A stretch of 64,000 nt of DNA from Lactococcus hircilactis (GCF_009601015.1 NZ_WITJ01000005.1:99250-163249); one strand, 5' to 3'; positions 27,493-37,361 are shown, numbered from the stretch's first letter. Notes: generated from the letters alone by a model not told the origin. A program made the numbers and translations.

Positions 27493-27574
27493 GATGAAAC
27501 GAGAGATTCGTTTCAGTAGTAAAAAATGTCTCACACCACTGGTGCATGTTCTCATTTTAAAACTTTGGATTATA
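27493..27574 (-). promoter_or_regulatory. Structured leader of the ECF operon
   Basis: -10 TATAAT (27569-27574, minus). The leader folds into AAAATG..CACCAGTGGTG..CATTTTTT (about 27523-27560, T-rich 3' side) and TGAAACGA-ATCTC-TCGTTTCA (about 27493-27513), just upstream of the ribosome site. This could be an attenuator or riboswitch; I do not recognise TPP, preQ1, THF or FMN consensus elements. Confidence 0.45.
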
Positions 27575-27610
27575 AAATACAAGCAGAAATGACGCGATTG
27601 TTCTTTTGTT

Positions 27611-28141
27611 TTAGCTCAGATCGATCCAATAGCGACAGACCATTCCTCCGTCAGCACTGACAGTATTTTCCAGTTTTCCACCACACGCGACAATTGTTCT
27701 TTTACTGGCTTCATTGTTCTCGTGAGCTGAAATCATCACCTTTAAAATGCCTTTTTTGCGATACTCTTCCAATGCAAACTGAACCATTTTTCGAGCAAAA
27801 TGATGTCCGCGATAAGATGGAGCAACGCCATATCCAATATGGCCGCCCCATTCTAAAAGATTTCCTTTTTCTATCTGCCAGCGACAGCTGATATTTCCCA
27901 CGATATTTCCATCTAAAAAAGCATAATACTTGCTTGCTGTGGACCAATTTTCTTGTGCCACCTCTGTTTCTTGCGCTTTCATTTTGCACACAAAAGCTTC
28001 AAAATCATCTTTTGTCAGTGCTGACAATAGTTTTGTCTCATCAATACTAAATTCCCCCTGATCACGCGCCCAGTCATCACGAAACGCACACACTGCCTCC
28101 CAATCCGCTGGTGTCAGCGTTCGGATTTCTAATTTATTCAT
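27611..28141 (-). CDS. GNAT family N-acetyltransferase
   Basis: 176 aa. Acetyl-CoA-binding loop in IGYGVAPSYRGHHFARKMVQFALEE near residue 105 and ASKRTIVACGG near 145, as in GNAT enzymes. Substrate unknown. Contains two palindrome copies (LSALTKDD near 41 and TVSADGG near 163), and a perfect intergenic copy lies 24 bp upstream of the start. Confidence 0.85.
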   Translation of the reverse strand: MNKLEIRTLTPADWEAVCAFRDDWARDQGEFSIDETKLLSALTKDDFEAFVCKMKAQETEVAQENWSTASKYYAFLDGNIVGNISCRWQIEKGNLLEWGGHIGYGVAPSYRGHHFARKMVQFALEEYRKKGILKVMISAHENNEASKRTIVACGGKLENTVSADGGMVCRYWIDLS

Positions 28142-28234
28142 TGTTATTTTCCCTTTTTATTTTCTGTCAGTACTGACAGAAATGTTAGATTATTTTTTGA
28201 CAAATTATATCATATTCAAAATCGCCTGTCTATT

Positions 28235-28262
28235 AAAAAAGCAAATGTTCATTTGCTTTTTT
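28235..28262 (-). terminator. Terminator of dapB
   Basis: AAAAAAGCAAATG-TT-CATTTGCTTTTTT just downstream of the dapB stop. Confidence 0.85.
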
Positions 28263-28263
28263 C

Positions 28264-29034
28264 TTATAATTCCAAAAAATGTTCCAAGCCGTATTTTAGC
28301 TCGCTTACGCTCATGACTTCACGCACGCCTAGAGCAACACCAGTCATAAAGCTGATGCGATCATAAGAGTCATGTCTTAGCGTCAATCCTTCACCTTTTG
28401 AGCCAAAAATAACTTCTTGATGCGCAACCAATCCTGGCAATCTTACAGAATGAATCCGAAGTCCTTCAAAATCTGCACCGCGCGCGCCCACAAGACTTTC
28501 TTCTTCATCGGCAGCACCTTGATGATGTGCTTTACGCACCTGCGCCATCAACTCCGCTGTTTTCACCGCTGTCCCACTTGGCGCATCTTTTTTCTGATCA
28601 TGATGTAACTCAATGATCTCCACATCAGGAAAGTATTTTGCAGCCATTTTAGAAAATTGCATCAACAACACTGCACCCAATGCAAAATTTGGTGCAATCA
28701 ATCCACCCAAATGCCGCTCTACTGAAAGTGCATGGAGTGTTTGAATCTGGGATTCTGTAAATCCAGTGGTCCCAATGACGGGACGCATCCCATTTTCTAA
28801 GGCAAATTTGGTGTGTTCAAACGCAACATTTGGTTGAGTAAAATCAATCCATACATCCGCTTGAATTTTGGAAAGTTCATTTTTGTCAGTACTGACAGAA
28901 ACGCCAAACGCTTCTTTTTCTTTAGCACTTGGATCTAATAACCCGACCAACTCAAAATCATCCTGTGCTAAAACCATTTGAACAGCTGTCGCACCCATTT
29001 TTCCTTGATATCCAGCAACGACTACTTTAATCAT
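28264..29034 (-). CDS. dapB: 4-hydroxy-tetrahydrodipicolinate reductase
   Basis: 256 aa. NAD(P)-binding GYQGKMG at residues 8-14, catalytic [13 protein letters not shown] near 152, GTTGFTE near 92. Lysine and cell-wall precursor pathway. A perfect palindrome copy encodes [10 protein letters not shown] near residue 50. Stands alone between its terminator and degV. Confidence 0.93.
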   Translation of the reverse strand: MIKVVVAGYQGKMGATAVQMVLAQDDFELVGLLDPSAKEKEAFGVSVSTDKNELSKIQADVWIDFTQPNVAFEHTKFALENGMRPVIGTTGFTESQIQTLHALSVERHLGGLIAPNFALGAVLLMQFSKMAAKYFPDVEIIELHHDQKKDAPSGTAVKTAELMAQVRKAHHQGAADEEESLVGARGADFEGLRIHSVRLPGLVAHQEVIFGSKGEGLTLRHDSYDRISFMTGVALGVREVMSVSELKYGLEHFLEL

Positions 29035-29103
29035 CTATTTACTCCTTTATAAAAAACGCTTCTTTTGTGAGATTACAAAAGAAACCGTCATATTTTTAAA
29101 CTG

Positions 29104-29958
29104 TCAATCTTTAGTTTCAAATTTTGGAGAAATTGCACAAGCAATCGCCCCAACACCGAGATGTGTCGCAATGACAGGTCCAAATGTCGTCATCTCAACA
29201 TCATCAAATCCCTGAGCAATCGCAAAATCATACAATTCCTGTGCCCGATCAAGCGCGCCAGCATTTAACACATAAACTTTAAATGCTCCAGTTTTCGTGT
29301 TTTCAAGCACTAATCTCTTCATCTCGCTCATTGCTTTTTTAATCGTTCTGACTTTATCATAGACCACAACTTCGCCCCCGTCTGAAAACTGCAGCAAAGG
29401 TTTGATATTCATCAATGTCCCGACAAACGCAGAAGCATTTGACAATCGCCCGCCTTTAGCAAGCCATTTTAAATCATCGACCAACATAAACGCATGATCA
29501 TGATCCCGTTGCCACTCAAAGTGTGTCAAAATTTCCTCAAATGAATCGCCCTTATCTTTCCCATCCAGCGCCGTCTGAACCATGTATCCCAAAGGACTTG
29601 ACGTAATAAATGTCTCAGGAAAAAGCACAGACATTCCCTCGAATTCATTTTGCAAATAAAATGCATTCGCATAAAATCCAGAAATTCCGGCTGGTAAAAA
29701 TAGACCAAGCACGTGTGTGTAGGCTTCATCTTTTAATTTTTTTAGCAAAAGGGATAATTCTGCAACAGAAGGTTGTGAAGTCTTTGGCGCATCTTTTGCT
29801 GCTTTCATTAAATCAAACCACGCTTCATGCGTCATTTTTGATGGCTCATAATCGACCCCATCAATTGAAATCGGGATCTCTAATACAAATAAATCCTCAC
29901 GTTTTAAATACGACGCGGCGATATCCGCCGATGTATCCGTGATAATCGCTAATTTCAT
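29104..29958 (-). CDS. DegV family fatty-acid-binding protein
   Basis: 284 aa. N-terminal ITDTSADIAASYL, with KTSQPSVAEL near residue 60 and a C-terminal FGPVIATHLGVGAIACAI, the signature of DegV proteins that carry fatty acids (FakB type) for phosphorylation by FakA. No kinase gene adjacent. Confidence 0.88.
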   Translation of the reverse strand: MKLAIITDTSADIAASYLKREDLFVLEIPISIDGVDYEPSKMTHEAWFDLMKAAKDAPKTSQPSVAELSLLLKKLKDEAYTHVLGLFLPAGISGFYANAFYLQNEFEGMSVLFPETFITSSPLGYMVQTALDGKDKGDSFEEILTHFEWQRDHDHAFMLVDDLKWLAKGGRLSNASAFVGTLMNIKPLLQFSDGGEVVVYDKVRTIKKAMSEMKRLVLENTKTGAFKVYVLNAGALDRAQELYDFAIAQGFDDVEMTTFGPVIATHLGVGAIACAISPKFETKD

Positions 29959-30006
29959 TTATTTTTAAAACTCCATTTTTGTTTATTCATCCACATCCAA
30001 TCGCAC

Positions 30007-30399
30007 TTAGAACTCCAATTGAATTCCAGGTTGATCTAATGCGACTTCTGTTGTTTCTTGAACCAATCGTTTCAACAAATCAAATAAAGGTTCAGCCAAT
30101 TGCGCCATTTCATCTTTATCCAACTCTTCTTGTTCTTTAATTTCACGTCCACGCACATAATTAAGTTGACTCAAAAATCCTGATAATACAATATTTTCAA
30201 GTGGAATCATATATGTCAAAATCGCGTGAATACCAGTATCTCCGTCGTTAGCATTTTCCAGCTGCTCAACAGGAATCAATTGAAATTGGACATTCAGTGC
30301 TGTTTCTGGTGCTCCATTTTCTTTTTCCCAGTCGTAATTGCGTGCATCATAATGAAATTGATTCACAAACTCATGTTCACGTTCAATAGCTAAAGTCAT
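30007..30399 (-). CDS. DUF1149 family protein
   Basis: 130 aa from the ATG at 30399 (GGGGTGA upstream); the longer frame from 30462 lacks a ribosome site. MTLAIEREHEFVNQFHYDARNYDWEKENG and the LPVEQL-like middle are typical of lactic acid bacterial DUF1149, a SecB-like fold. Function unknown. Confidence 0.78.
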   Translation of the reverse strand: MTLAIEREHEFVNQFHYDARNYDWEKENGAPETALNVQFQLIPVEQLENANDGDTGIHAILTYMIPLENIVLSGFLSQLNYVRGREIKEQEELDKDEMAQLAEPLFDLLKRLVQETTEVALDQPGIQLEF

Positions 30400-30490
30400 T
30401 TTAGTCACCCCATCATTCAATCGGTTTTTCCGATTTTTCTTAATCATTGAGTGTTTTTGCACTCATTTGCATCTCTTTTGATGCCACACT

Positions 30491-31234
30491 TCATTCTACC
30501 ACATCAGTGCTTGCTTTGCTTGAATGACGTAAATCTGCGAGCATTTTTAATGCTTCTGTTGACGCATCGTACGTTTCAAGTAAATCAGGACGTCGTTCAA
30601 GTGTTTTTTTCAAACTTTCTTTCAATCGCCATTTTCGGATATTCTCATGATGACCCGACATCAAAACATCTGGTACTTTCATGCCACGAAACATTTCAGG
30701 GCGCGTATATTGAGGATATTCCAATAATCCACTTGAAAAAGAATCCTCTTCATAACTTTCTTGCTTTCCCAAAACACCAGGAATCAATCGTGCCACAGCA
30801 TCAATCATGACAGTCGCTGCAACTTCTCCTCCTGTCAAAACAAAATCCCCTAATGAAACCTCATCGGTCACTAATGTTTTGATGCGTTCATCATAGCCTT
30901 CATAATGTCCGCAAATAAACACTAACTGCGTCTCTTTTGAAAACGTTTCCGCCATTTTCTGATCAAATTTTTTTCCAGCAGGATCTAATAAAATCACACG
31001 CGCTTGCGAATGAGAAAAAGAATCCATTGCATCAAAAATCGGCTGAGGCATCAAAAGCATGCCTTGACCACCACCATAAGGCATATCATCCACATGACGT
31101 TGCTTATTTGTCGCATGCGCTCTAAAATCATGCGTATGAAGATCAATCAATCCCTTTTCTTGTGCTCTTCCAACAATGGATTGATGCAGGGGTGAGAACA
31201 TGTCTGGAAAAAGTGTTAAAATATCAATTCTCAT
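30491..31234 (-). CDS. trmD: tRNA (guanine(37)-N1)-methyltransferase
   Basis: 247 aa. SPOUT knot methylase: [13 protein letters not shown] start, [11 protein letters not shown] near 52, [12 protein letters not shown] near 110, [10 protein letters not shown] near 128. Methylates G37 to prevent frameshifting. Starts four bases after the rimM stop; co-transcribed. Confidence 0.95.
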   Translation of the reverse strand: MRIDILTLFPDMFSPLHQSIVGRAQEKGLIDLHTHDFRAHATNKQRHVDDMPYGGGQGMLLMPQPIFDAMDSFSHSQARVILLDPAGKKFDQKMAETFSKETQLVFICGHYEGYDERIKTLVTDEVSLGDFVLTGGEVAATVMIDAVARLIPGVLGKQESYEEDSFSSGLLEYPQYTRPEMFRGMKVPDVLMSGHHENIRKWRLKESLKKTLERRPDLLETYDASTEALKMLADLRHSSKASTDVVE

Positions 31235-31237
31235 CTT

Positions 31238-31780
31238 TTATTTTTCATCCTCATGTGCGTCATCTGGATCATCCAATCCATCCATCACCTCAACATTTAC
31301 CCGTTTTTTCTCCAAATCAACCCCCAAAATAACCGACGGGATGTACGGAAGAAGCAAATCGCGCTTTCCTTTTCTTTGAACAACCCATACATCATTGGCC
31401 CCAGGTTGTAAAATCTCCGAAATCCGTCCAATCAATCGCTCGTTTTCATAAACTTCAAGTCCAATGATTTCGTGATAATAAAACTCCCCTTCTTCAAGTT
31501 TTGATTGTTGATTTTCGGCAATTTTGAGCGTCATTCCTTTATATTTTTCAACAGCATTGATGTGATCCAGACCAAAGAATTTCACTAAATACATGTTCTT
31601 ATACGGTTTTCCAGATTTTACTTTTAATTCAAGAATTTTTTCATCGTTTAAATCAAATAAAGTCAGCACTGAATTTTTTGCAAAGCGTTCTTTTGGGAAA
31701 TCTGTCGTAACCAGCACCCGAACTTCTCCTTGAAGTCCTTGCGTGTTTACGATCGTCCCAACATTATAGAATTTTGTCAT
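31238..31780 (-). CDS. rimM: Ribosome maturation factor RimM
   Basis: 180 aa from the second ATG (31780). Beta-barrel N-domain ([16 protein letters not shown]) and PRC-barrel C-domain ([25 protein letters not shown]); binds S19 during 30S maturation. No Shine-Dalgarno: TATAAT (31788-31793) with an extended TG lies seven bases before this ATG, so the mRNA may be leaderless. An ATG at 31786 is only one base from the -10 and could not be transcribed from this promoter. Confidence 0.92.
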   Translation of the reverse strand: MTKFYNVGTIVNTQGLQGEVRVLVTTDFPKERFAKNSVLTLFDLNDEKILELKVKSGKPYKNMYLVKFFGLDHINAVEKYKGMTLKIAENQQSKLEEGEFYYHEIIGLEVYENERLIGRISEILQPGANDVWVVQRKGKRDLLLPYIPSVILGVDLEKKRVNVEVMDGLDDPDDAHEDEK

Positions 31781-31852
31781 ATCCATTATTATATCATAAG
31801 ATTTCCCATCTTTTCATCGAAAAATAATGGCACTAAGCTTCTTTTATGTAAA

Positions 31853-31877
31853 AAAACACCTGAATATTCAGGTGCTT
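31853..31877 (-). terminator. Terminator of rpsP-khpA
   Basis: CACCTGAATATTCAGGTG followed by seven T on the minus strand; separates khpA from rimM. Confidence 0.8.
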
Positions 31878-31879
31878 TA

Positions 31880-32119
31880 TTATTGATCCACTAAAAGACG
31901 CACTTTTTTGCCCTCAACTGGAACAAAATAAACGACGGTCCGAATGGCTTGGATGATCCGACCTTGACGTCCGATAATCCTCCCAATATCAGTCTCTGCG
32001 ACTTTTAAATGATATTCGGAAAATTCTTCACCATCGACAATCTCAAGTGTGACTTCGTCTGGCTGTGTGACCAGTGGTTTTACAATCGTTAAAACCAAAT
32101 CTTTAACATCTGTTTGCAT
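31880..32119 (-). CDS. khpA: KhpA, KH-domain RNA-binding protein
   Basis: 79 aa single KH domain with GxxG as GRIIGRQGRIIQAIR near residue 46. Partner of KhpB; controls cell division and elongation through RNA binding in streptococci. Downstream of rpsP, the conserved order. Confidence 0.92.
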   Translation of the reverse strand: MQTDVKDLVLTIVKPLVTQPDEVTLEIVDGEEFSEYHLKVAETDIGRIIGRQGRIIQAIRTVVYFVPVEGKKVRLLVDQ

Positions 32120-32203
32120 GACTTACCTCTACTCTCATCTGATGATTCAGATTCAAAAATGATGTTTTATGGCATAAAAACCGCAAGAAAAGCGGCTTTT
32201 ATT

Positions 32204-32476
32204 TTATTTACCAAATTTTTGGTCGTGGAATTTCTTCATGATTCCAGCTTTAGACAAGATGTTACGTACTGTATCTGAAGGTTGAGCTCCGTTATTTAAC
32301 CACTCCATCACGCGTTCTTCTTTAAGTGTGACTTGGTTTTCAGTGATTAATGGGTTGTATGTTCCAACTGTTTCAATGAACTTACCATCACGTGGTGCAC
32401 GTGAATCAGCGACGTTAATTCGGTAGAATGGTTTTTTCTTTGAACCCATACGAGTCAAACGAATTTTAACTGACAT
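32204..32476 (-). CDS. rpsP: 30S ribosomal protein S16
   Basis: 90 aa. [20 protein letters not shown] and [15 protein letters not shown] are diagnostic. RBS GAGGA upstream. Promoter TTGACA-17-TATACT (see next entry). Confidence 0.97.
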   Translation of the reverse strand: MSVKIRLTRMGSKKKPFYRINVADSRAPRDGKFIETVGTYNPLITENQVTLKEERVMEWLNNGAQPSDTVRNILSKAGIMKKFHDQKFGK

Positions 32477-32515
32477 GTTTAGATTTCCTCTTTAGAATTA
32501 TTTTTTACATGTTTT

Positions 32516-32559
32516 AGTATATCATGAATAAAAGGAGGTGTCAAGAAAAAAACTTGACA
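32516..32559 (-). promoter_or_regulatory. rpsP promoter with TGTCAAG-A7-CTTGACA inverted repeat
   Basis: -35 TTGACA (32539-32544) and -10 TATACT (32516-32521), 17 bp apart. The -35 is one arm of a 21-bp inverted repeat (32539-32559) that recurs exactly at 59394-59414 upstream of rpmE2. Confidence 0.75.
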
Positions 32560-32567
32560 GAGAAATT

Positions 32568-33203
32568 TTATTGCGCTAACACTGAGATCCGTGATTTATT
32601 GTGTTGCGCTTGTTCTATTTCATCAACCAAAGCAATCGCATAATCAGCGTATGAAATTTGACTTTCATTTTCTTGATTTACTGTGAATTCTTCGCCAGAA
32701 AGAAGATATTTTCCAGTTTTTTCTCCATCATAATTAAACGTTGCAGCAGGACTAATAAAGGTCCAATTCACACCACTAAATGTTCTTAAAAGATCAAGTG
32801 CTTGAGATTGAGCTTGTGCAAGGGGTTTAAATGCGTCAGGAAAATCAGGTGTTTCAAAAAGTTGAGTCGAATGTTCTTTTGTGACATAAAGACTTCCAGC
32901 ACCCCCAACAACGATGAGGCGTTGTTTTTTTCCATTTAGTAAAACACTCAGTTTTTCAATCACTTTTGTGTGCAAATGCAATTGTTCTGGGGCATAAGCA
33001 CCAAATGCATCCACAATCACATCAAATCCATCCAAATCTTTTGCTTCTAAATCAAAAATATCTCGAATGAGTACATTTTCTTTAAATTGAGCTGCTTTGT
33101 TTTTGTCACGGATGATTGCTGTCACCTCGTGTCCACGTTTTTGGGACTCATCAAAAATCATTTTTCCTGCTTTTCCGCTGGCTGAAATAATCGCAATTTT
33201 CAT
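32568..33203 (-). CDS. NAD(P)H-binding oxidoreductase (SDR-like)
   Basis: 211 aa. Rossmann motif ISASGKAGKMI at residues 5-15, DVIVDAFGAYAPEQ near 63, VVGGAGSLYV near 97; the YwnB/NmrA-like branch of NAD(P)-binding proteins. Substrate unknown. Faces no close partner. Confidence 0.82.
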   Translation of the reverse strand: MKIAIISASGKAGKMIFDESQKRGHEVTAIIRDKNKAAQFKENVLIRDIFDLEAKDLDGFDVIVDAFGAYAPEQLHLHTKVIEKLSVLLNGKKQRLIVVGGAGSLYVTKEHSTQLFETPDFPDAFKPLAQAQSQALDLLRTFSGVNWTFISPAATFNYDGEKTGKYLLSGEEFTVNQENESQISYADYAIALVDEIEQAQHNKSRISVLAQ

Positions 33204-33306
33204 TTTTAAACCTCTTTTCTATCTAGTATCTTTATTATAACACTTTCGTTTACATTTGTAATCAGATTAGTTTTGAAAATAGAGTGTACTGATGAAAAGA
33301 AGTGTC

Positions 33307-34545
33307 TTACTTCTTTTTTTCTCTGAGTTTTTTGAGTAATGATGCTGCAAGTGCTTGATTCATCTTTTTTTCTTGTCTGAGCAGTTGCGTCAGTGCGCTA
33401 ACCTCATCACCAGAAGCACCGACAGATAAAGCGAGACTTCTTGCTTGAAGACTCATGTGTCCTTTTTGAATTCCTTCAGAAACAAGTGCACGAAGGGCCG
33501 CAAGATTTTGAGCCAGTCCAACAGCTGCGATTGTTTTTGCAAGTGATTGAGCATCTGTAATCTGCATGATTTCAAGTGCTACTTTTGCTTTTTCAAGGAC
33601 TTTTGTGCCTCCACCAACGGAGGCAACGGCTAGTGGTAATGTGAGCGTCCCAAAGAGTTTGTCAGCACTGACAGACCAGTCGCCAAGACCTTGGTAAGTT
33701 CCTGATCTTGCAGCGTAAGCATGTACCGCAGCATTGACTGCTCGACTATCATTTCCTGTGGCAATCACAACGGCTTCAATTCCGTTCATGATGCCTTTAT
33801 TGTGTGTGGCCGCACGATAAGCATCAAGTTTTGCAAATTGAGAAGCGCGTTCAATTTTTTTGGCGACAGCTAATCCATCTCCTGTTTTTGACAATCGCTC
33901 AACTGGAATTTCACACGTGACCGTGACAAGTGATTCTGTTGCGTAATTACTCAGAATGCTAAACAAGATTTTTTCATCAGGAAACCACTCATAAAAAAGC
34001 GCTGAAACACCTTCTAAAATCGCATTGACGATATTCGCTCCCATCGCATCTTTGACATCAATTTGAAAATCAATCGACAAAAAACCTGAGTCAAAAAATC
34101 GACTGTCAATGTGTCTTAAACCGCCGCCACGTTTGACAATAGAAGGATAAGCTTCTTGAGCTTTTTTGAAAATTGCATCGTGATGCGTTGCTATTTTTTC
34201 TGTCAGTACTGACAGATTCTTGACGTCGTAAAAGACGATTTGACCGCGCATTAAGCGCTGTGAAATTTCTGCGACAAAACTTTGTGCCATGCGTGCCCCA
34301 TTGCTTGCGGCTGCAATGACGGAGGGCTCTTCTGTCGCCATCGGAATCAGAATTTTTTTGTCATTAATGACAAAATTTTGAGCCAGTCCAAGTGGAATCT
34401 CAAATTCACTGATTTGATTTTCAATCAAATTATTCGCAACGACAGCATCAAGCGCCGTCTGCTCTAGGATTGCTCTTGAATCCGCTGACAAATTTAGGTG
34501 ATCAAGACGTTCTTTAAGCGTCATTTGATAAAATTTTTTATTCAT
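33307..34545 (-). CDS. mvaA: Hydroxymethylglutaryl-CoA reductase, class II
   Basis: 412 aa. Class II features: ENQISEFEIPLGLAQNF near 42, DAMGANIVN near 168, HNKGIMNGIEAV near 247 and GLAQNLAALRALVSEG near 345. Makes mevalonate from HMG-CoA for isoprenoids. Palindrome copies encode KNLSVLTEK (near 110) and WSVSADKLF (near 290). Overlaps the thiolase gene by four bases. Confidence 0.95.
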   Translation of the reverse strand: MNKKFYQMTLKERLDHLNLSADSRAILEQTALDAVVANNLIENQISEFEIPLGLAQNFVINDKKILIPMATEEPSVIAAASNGARMAQSFVAEISQRLMRGQIVFYDVKNLSVLTEKIATHHDAIFKKAQEAYPSIVKRGGGLRHIDSRFFDSGFLSIDFQIDVKDAMGANIVNAILEGVSALFYEWFPDEKILFSILSNYATESLVTVTCEIPVERLSKTGDGLAVAKKIERASQFAKLDAYRAATHNKGIMNGIEAVVIATGNDSRAVNAAVHAYAARSGTYQGLGDWSVSADKLFGTLTLPLAVASVGGGTKVLEKAKVALEIMQITDAQSLAKTIAAVGLAQNLAALRALVSEGIQKGHMSLQARSLALSVGASGDEVSALTQLLRQEKKMNQALAASLLKKLREKKK

Positions 34546-35708
34546 TTTTCTTCTTTAAGGGGATCAAAATTTGGATTTTCTATTAATACTGCAAGTCCAA
34601 GTCCTCCGCCAATGCAAAGACTTGCAATGCCAAAGTGCTTATTTTCTTGTTTGAGCTGATGCGCTAAAGTGCCGATAATTCGAGCGCCAGTGCTTCCAAG
34701 TGGATGTCCTAAAGCAATTGCACCACCGTAAATATTAATTTTATCACTTGGAATCCCTAGTGTTTTTTCAATCACTAGACTTGATGCGGCAAAAGCTTCG
34801 TTGATCTCAAATAAATCAATCTCTGAGCACGTCATTTGTGCGCTTTTAAGAACTTTTTGGATGGCTTTAATGGGTGAAATCCCCATATTTTCAGGCTCAA
34901 CGCCTACTTCTGACGTTGCTTTGATGACCGCAAGAACGTCCAAATGATGCGTTTTAGCAAATGTATTTGACGCAAGAAGGAGCGCAGATGCGCCATCACT
35001 CACTGGAGAAGCGTTACCTGCAGTCAATTTTCCATCGGTTTGATAAACCGCACGCAAAGCCGCCAGTTTTTCAAGTGAAGTGTCCGCGCGCGGGCATTGA
35101 TCAAAATTTGCGTCAGCACTGACAGAAACTAATTCGGCGTCAAATTTTCCTGCTTTTTGTGCAGCAAGTGCTTTTTGATGAGAACGATACGAAAATTCAT
35201 CCATCGCTTCACGACTAATGCCGTAACGCTCTGAAATAACCTCAACTGTGTTTCCCATCAAGCGATCCGTAAACGCATCTAAAAGTCCATCTCTTGTCAT
35301 TGCTGACAGCGCTTGTCCATCTTGTGACCATGCAACATCTGGCGTATTAGACATGATTTCGACGCCACCAACAAGTGCCACTTGCGCTTCTCCTAAAAGG
35401 ATGGATTGACGCGCTAAAATCACCGCTTTCATTCCGGAACCACACACCTCATTGATTGTCATTGCAGGGACCTCAACAGGAAGTCCTGCTGTAATTCCAA
35501 TCTGACGCGCAATATTTTGTCCTTGTCCTGCTGTGATGACTGAGCCAAAAATCACCTGCTCCACAGCAGCTTTAGCTACTGGATTTTTTTCGAGTAATTT
35601 TTTCACCAAAATACTGGCAAGCGTACTACTTTTGTAGTCACTCAAAATTCCTCTATATTTCCCAATTGGGCTACGTAAACTATCTAAAATAACTGTTTCG
35701 TTGATCAT
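34542..35708 (-). CDS. Acetyl-CoA acetyltransferase (thiolase)
   Basis: 388 aa. Active cysteine in NEVCGSGMKAV near residue 87, GGAIALGHPLGSTGAR near 340 and the C-terminal CIGGGLGLAV cysteine. Condenses two acetyl-CoA, first step of the mevalonate route. Extended -10 TGATATAAT (hexamer 35752-35757). Divergent from mvaS. Palindrome-like copies encode VSVSADANF and LSAMTRDG. Confidence 0.93.
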   Translation of the reverse strand: MINETVILDSLRSPIGKYRGILSDYKSSTLASILVKKLLEKNPVAKAAVEQVIFGSVITAGQGQNIARQIGITAGLPVEVPAMTINEVCGSGMKAVILARQSILLGEAQVALVGGVEIMSNTPDVAWSQDGQALSAMTRDGLLDAFTDRLMGNTVEVISERYGISREAMDEFSYRSHQKALAAQKAGKFDAELVSVSADANFDQCPRADTSLEKLAALRAVYQTDGKLTAGNASPVSDGASALLLASNTFAKTHHLDVLAVIKATSEVGVEPENMGISPIKAIQKVLKSAQMTCSEIDLFEINEAFAASSLVIEKTLGIPSDKINIYGGAIALGHPLGSTGARIIGTLAHQLKQENKHFGIASLCIGGGLGLAVLIENPNFDPLKEEK

Positions 35709-35881
35709 GATAATGTCTAATTCCTTTTACAATTCACTTCTTTTCTTAACAATTATATCATAGCATAGCGTTTGCTTCTCATTTAAACTTTCATTCAAAA
35801 AACCGCGGTGGTGTTTCAAAAGCAAGAAAACGTTCTCCTTTTCGCGCGTAACATTCAAACGCGAACTTCTTAAAAAATCTA

Positions 35882-35890
35882 TGTTATAAT
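35882..35890 (+). promoter_or_regulatory. Extended -10 promoter of mvaS, adjacent to start codon
   Basis: TGTTATAAT, hexamer at 35885-35890, only six bases before the ATG at 35897; no ribosome site between. Confidence 0.7.
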
Positions 35891-35896
35891 ACGATT

Positions 35897-37066
35897 ATGG
35901 AAAATAATGAATTAAAAGTGGGGATTGACAAATTATCTTTTTTTGTTCCTCATTATTATGTTGATATGAGTGATCTTGCACGAGCACGTCACGTCGATAA
36001 AGCCAAATTCCATATCGGAATTGGTCAAGATGAAATGGCCGTTAGCCCTGTCACTCAAGACATCGTGACCTTTGCAGCATCAGCAGCCAATCAAATTTTA
36101 GATGAGCAAGACAAAGCTTTAGTTGATTTGGTCATTGTTGCGACCGAATCAAGCATTGATGAATCGAAAGCTTCTGCAGTGATTGTGCATGGCTTATTGG
36201 GTATTCAACCCTTCGCACGCTCGATTGAGATGAAAGAAGCATGTTATGCCGCGACTGCTGGAATTGCAAGTGCGGTGGATTATGTTCGCTTGCATCCAGA
36301 AAGAAAAGCACTCGTGATTGCATCTGATCTTGCCAAATATGGCCTAAATTCTGGCGGAGAACCCACCCAAGGAGCGGGAGCGGTTGCGATGCTTATCAGC
36401 TCAAACCCTAAAATCCTTTTTGTCAATGATGATGCACTCACGCTCACACAAGACGTCTATGATTTTTGGCGTCCCACAGGACAAACCTATCCGAGCGTGG
36501 ATGGTCAATTTTCAAATGCGGTCTATATTGAATCGTTCAGTCGCGTTTGGGATGAATACGCTAAGCGTACAGCGTCTCAATTCAGTGATTTTGCAGCACT
36601 TGCCTTTCACACACCTTATACAAAAATGGGAAAAAAAGCATTGCTTCCAAAACTAGAAAATGAAACAGAATCCGTAAAAACAAGACTTTTAACACAATTT
36701 GAACGAGCGATTACTTACAATCGTCGTATAGGAAATCTCTACACAGGATCGCTTTATTTAAGCTTGATTTCTCTTCTTGAAAATTCTGAAACGCTCAAAG
36801 CAGGAGATAAAATTGGACTGTTTTCATACGGTTCTGGTGCGGTCGCTGAATTTTACTCGGTCGAACTCGTCTCTGGTTTTGATCAACATCTCAAAAAAAA
36901 CGAACACGAATTATTGCTTCATCAGCGCGAAAAACTATCAATCCGTGCGTACGAAAAAATGTTCGAAGAAAAAATTGACCTCAATCACAATGAAACATTC
37001 TCAGATGAAACCCCGTATGCCATCTCCGAAATCAAAGCCAATCATCGCCTATACCGTCAAAAATAA
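35897..37066 (+). CDS. mvaS: Hydroxymethylglutaryl-CoA synthase
   Basis: 389 aa. VGIDKLSFFVPHYYVDMSDLA start, active cysteine in EMKEACYAATAGI near residue 117, AFHTPYTKMGKKAL near 235 and FSYGSGAVAEF near 310. Makes HMG-CoA for the mevalonate pathway. No Shine-Dalgarno sequence; probably leaderless. Opposite thl-mvaA, so three consecutive steps cluster here. Confidence 0.95.
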   Translation: MENNELKVGIDKLSFFVPHYYVDMSDLARARHVDKAKFHIGIGQDEMAVSPVTQDIVTFAASAANQILDEQDKALVDLVIVATESSIDESKASAVIVHGLLGIQPFARSIEMKEACYAATAGIASAVDYVRLHPERKALVIASDLAKYGLNSGGEPTQGAGAVAMLISSNPKILFVNDDALTLTQDVYDFWRPTGQTYPSVDGQFSNAVYIESFSRVWDEYAKRTASQFSDFAALAFHTPYTKMGKKALLPKLENETESVKTRLLTQFERAITYNRRIGNLYTGSLYLSLISLLENSETLKAGDKIGLFSYGSGAVAEFYSVELVSGFDQHLKKNEHELLLHQREKLSIRAYEKMFEEKIDLNHNETFSDETPYAISEIKANHRLYRQK

Positions 37067-37084
37067 AAAAATCCTGTCAGTACT

Positions 37085-37137
37085 AAAATGCCCCAAGAAT
37101 AAGCAGCGTTTAAAAACACTTATTCTTGGGGCATTTT
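37085..37137. terminator. Long terminator after mvaS, bidirectional
   Basis: A 19-base arm beginning AAAATGCCCCAAG (37085-37103) pairs perfectly with 37119-37137. TGTCAGTACT, half of the iterated palindrome, lies immediately before it (37075-37084). Confidence 0.9.
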
Positions 37138-37361
37138 ATTTTGTATTGAACTATTTTCTTTTAGAAAATAAAATTACGGTGTAAAAAGCTTCTAAGAAAT
37201 TCGATTTTCCAGAAGTATTTACTCCAATTCACGGCTTTTTTTGATTTTGCTCTATCGTTTCCACATCATAAAAAGAAATAGCTCCTATAATCTATAAAAA
37301 AGCATTTCTTACTGGTAAAAAATTGACTTTTTTAATCTCTATTTTATTTAGCAATTTTTGG

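Noticed and set aside
35805..35840. ACCGCGGTGG sequence upstream of thl, resembling a T-box antitermination element
   Set aside because: It does not fit the T-box consensus in either orientation and no tRNA-related gene follows.
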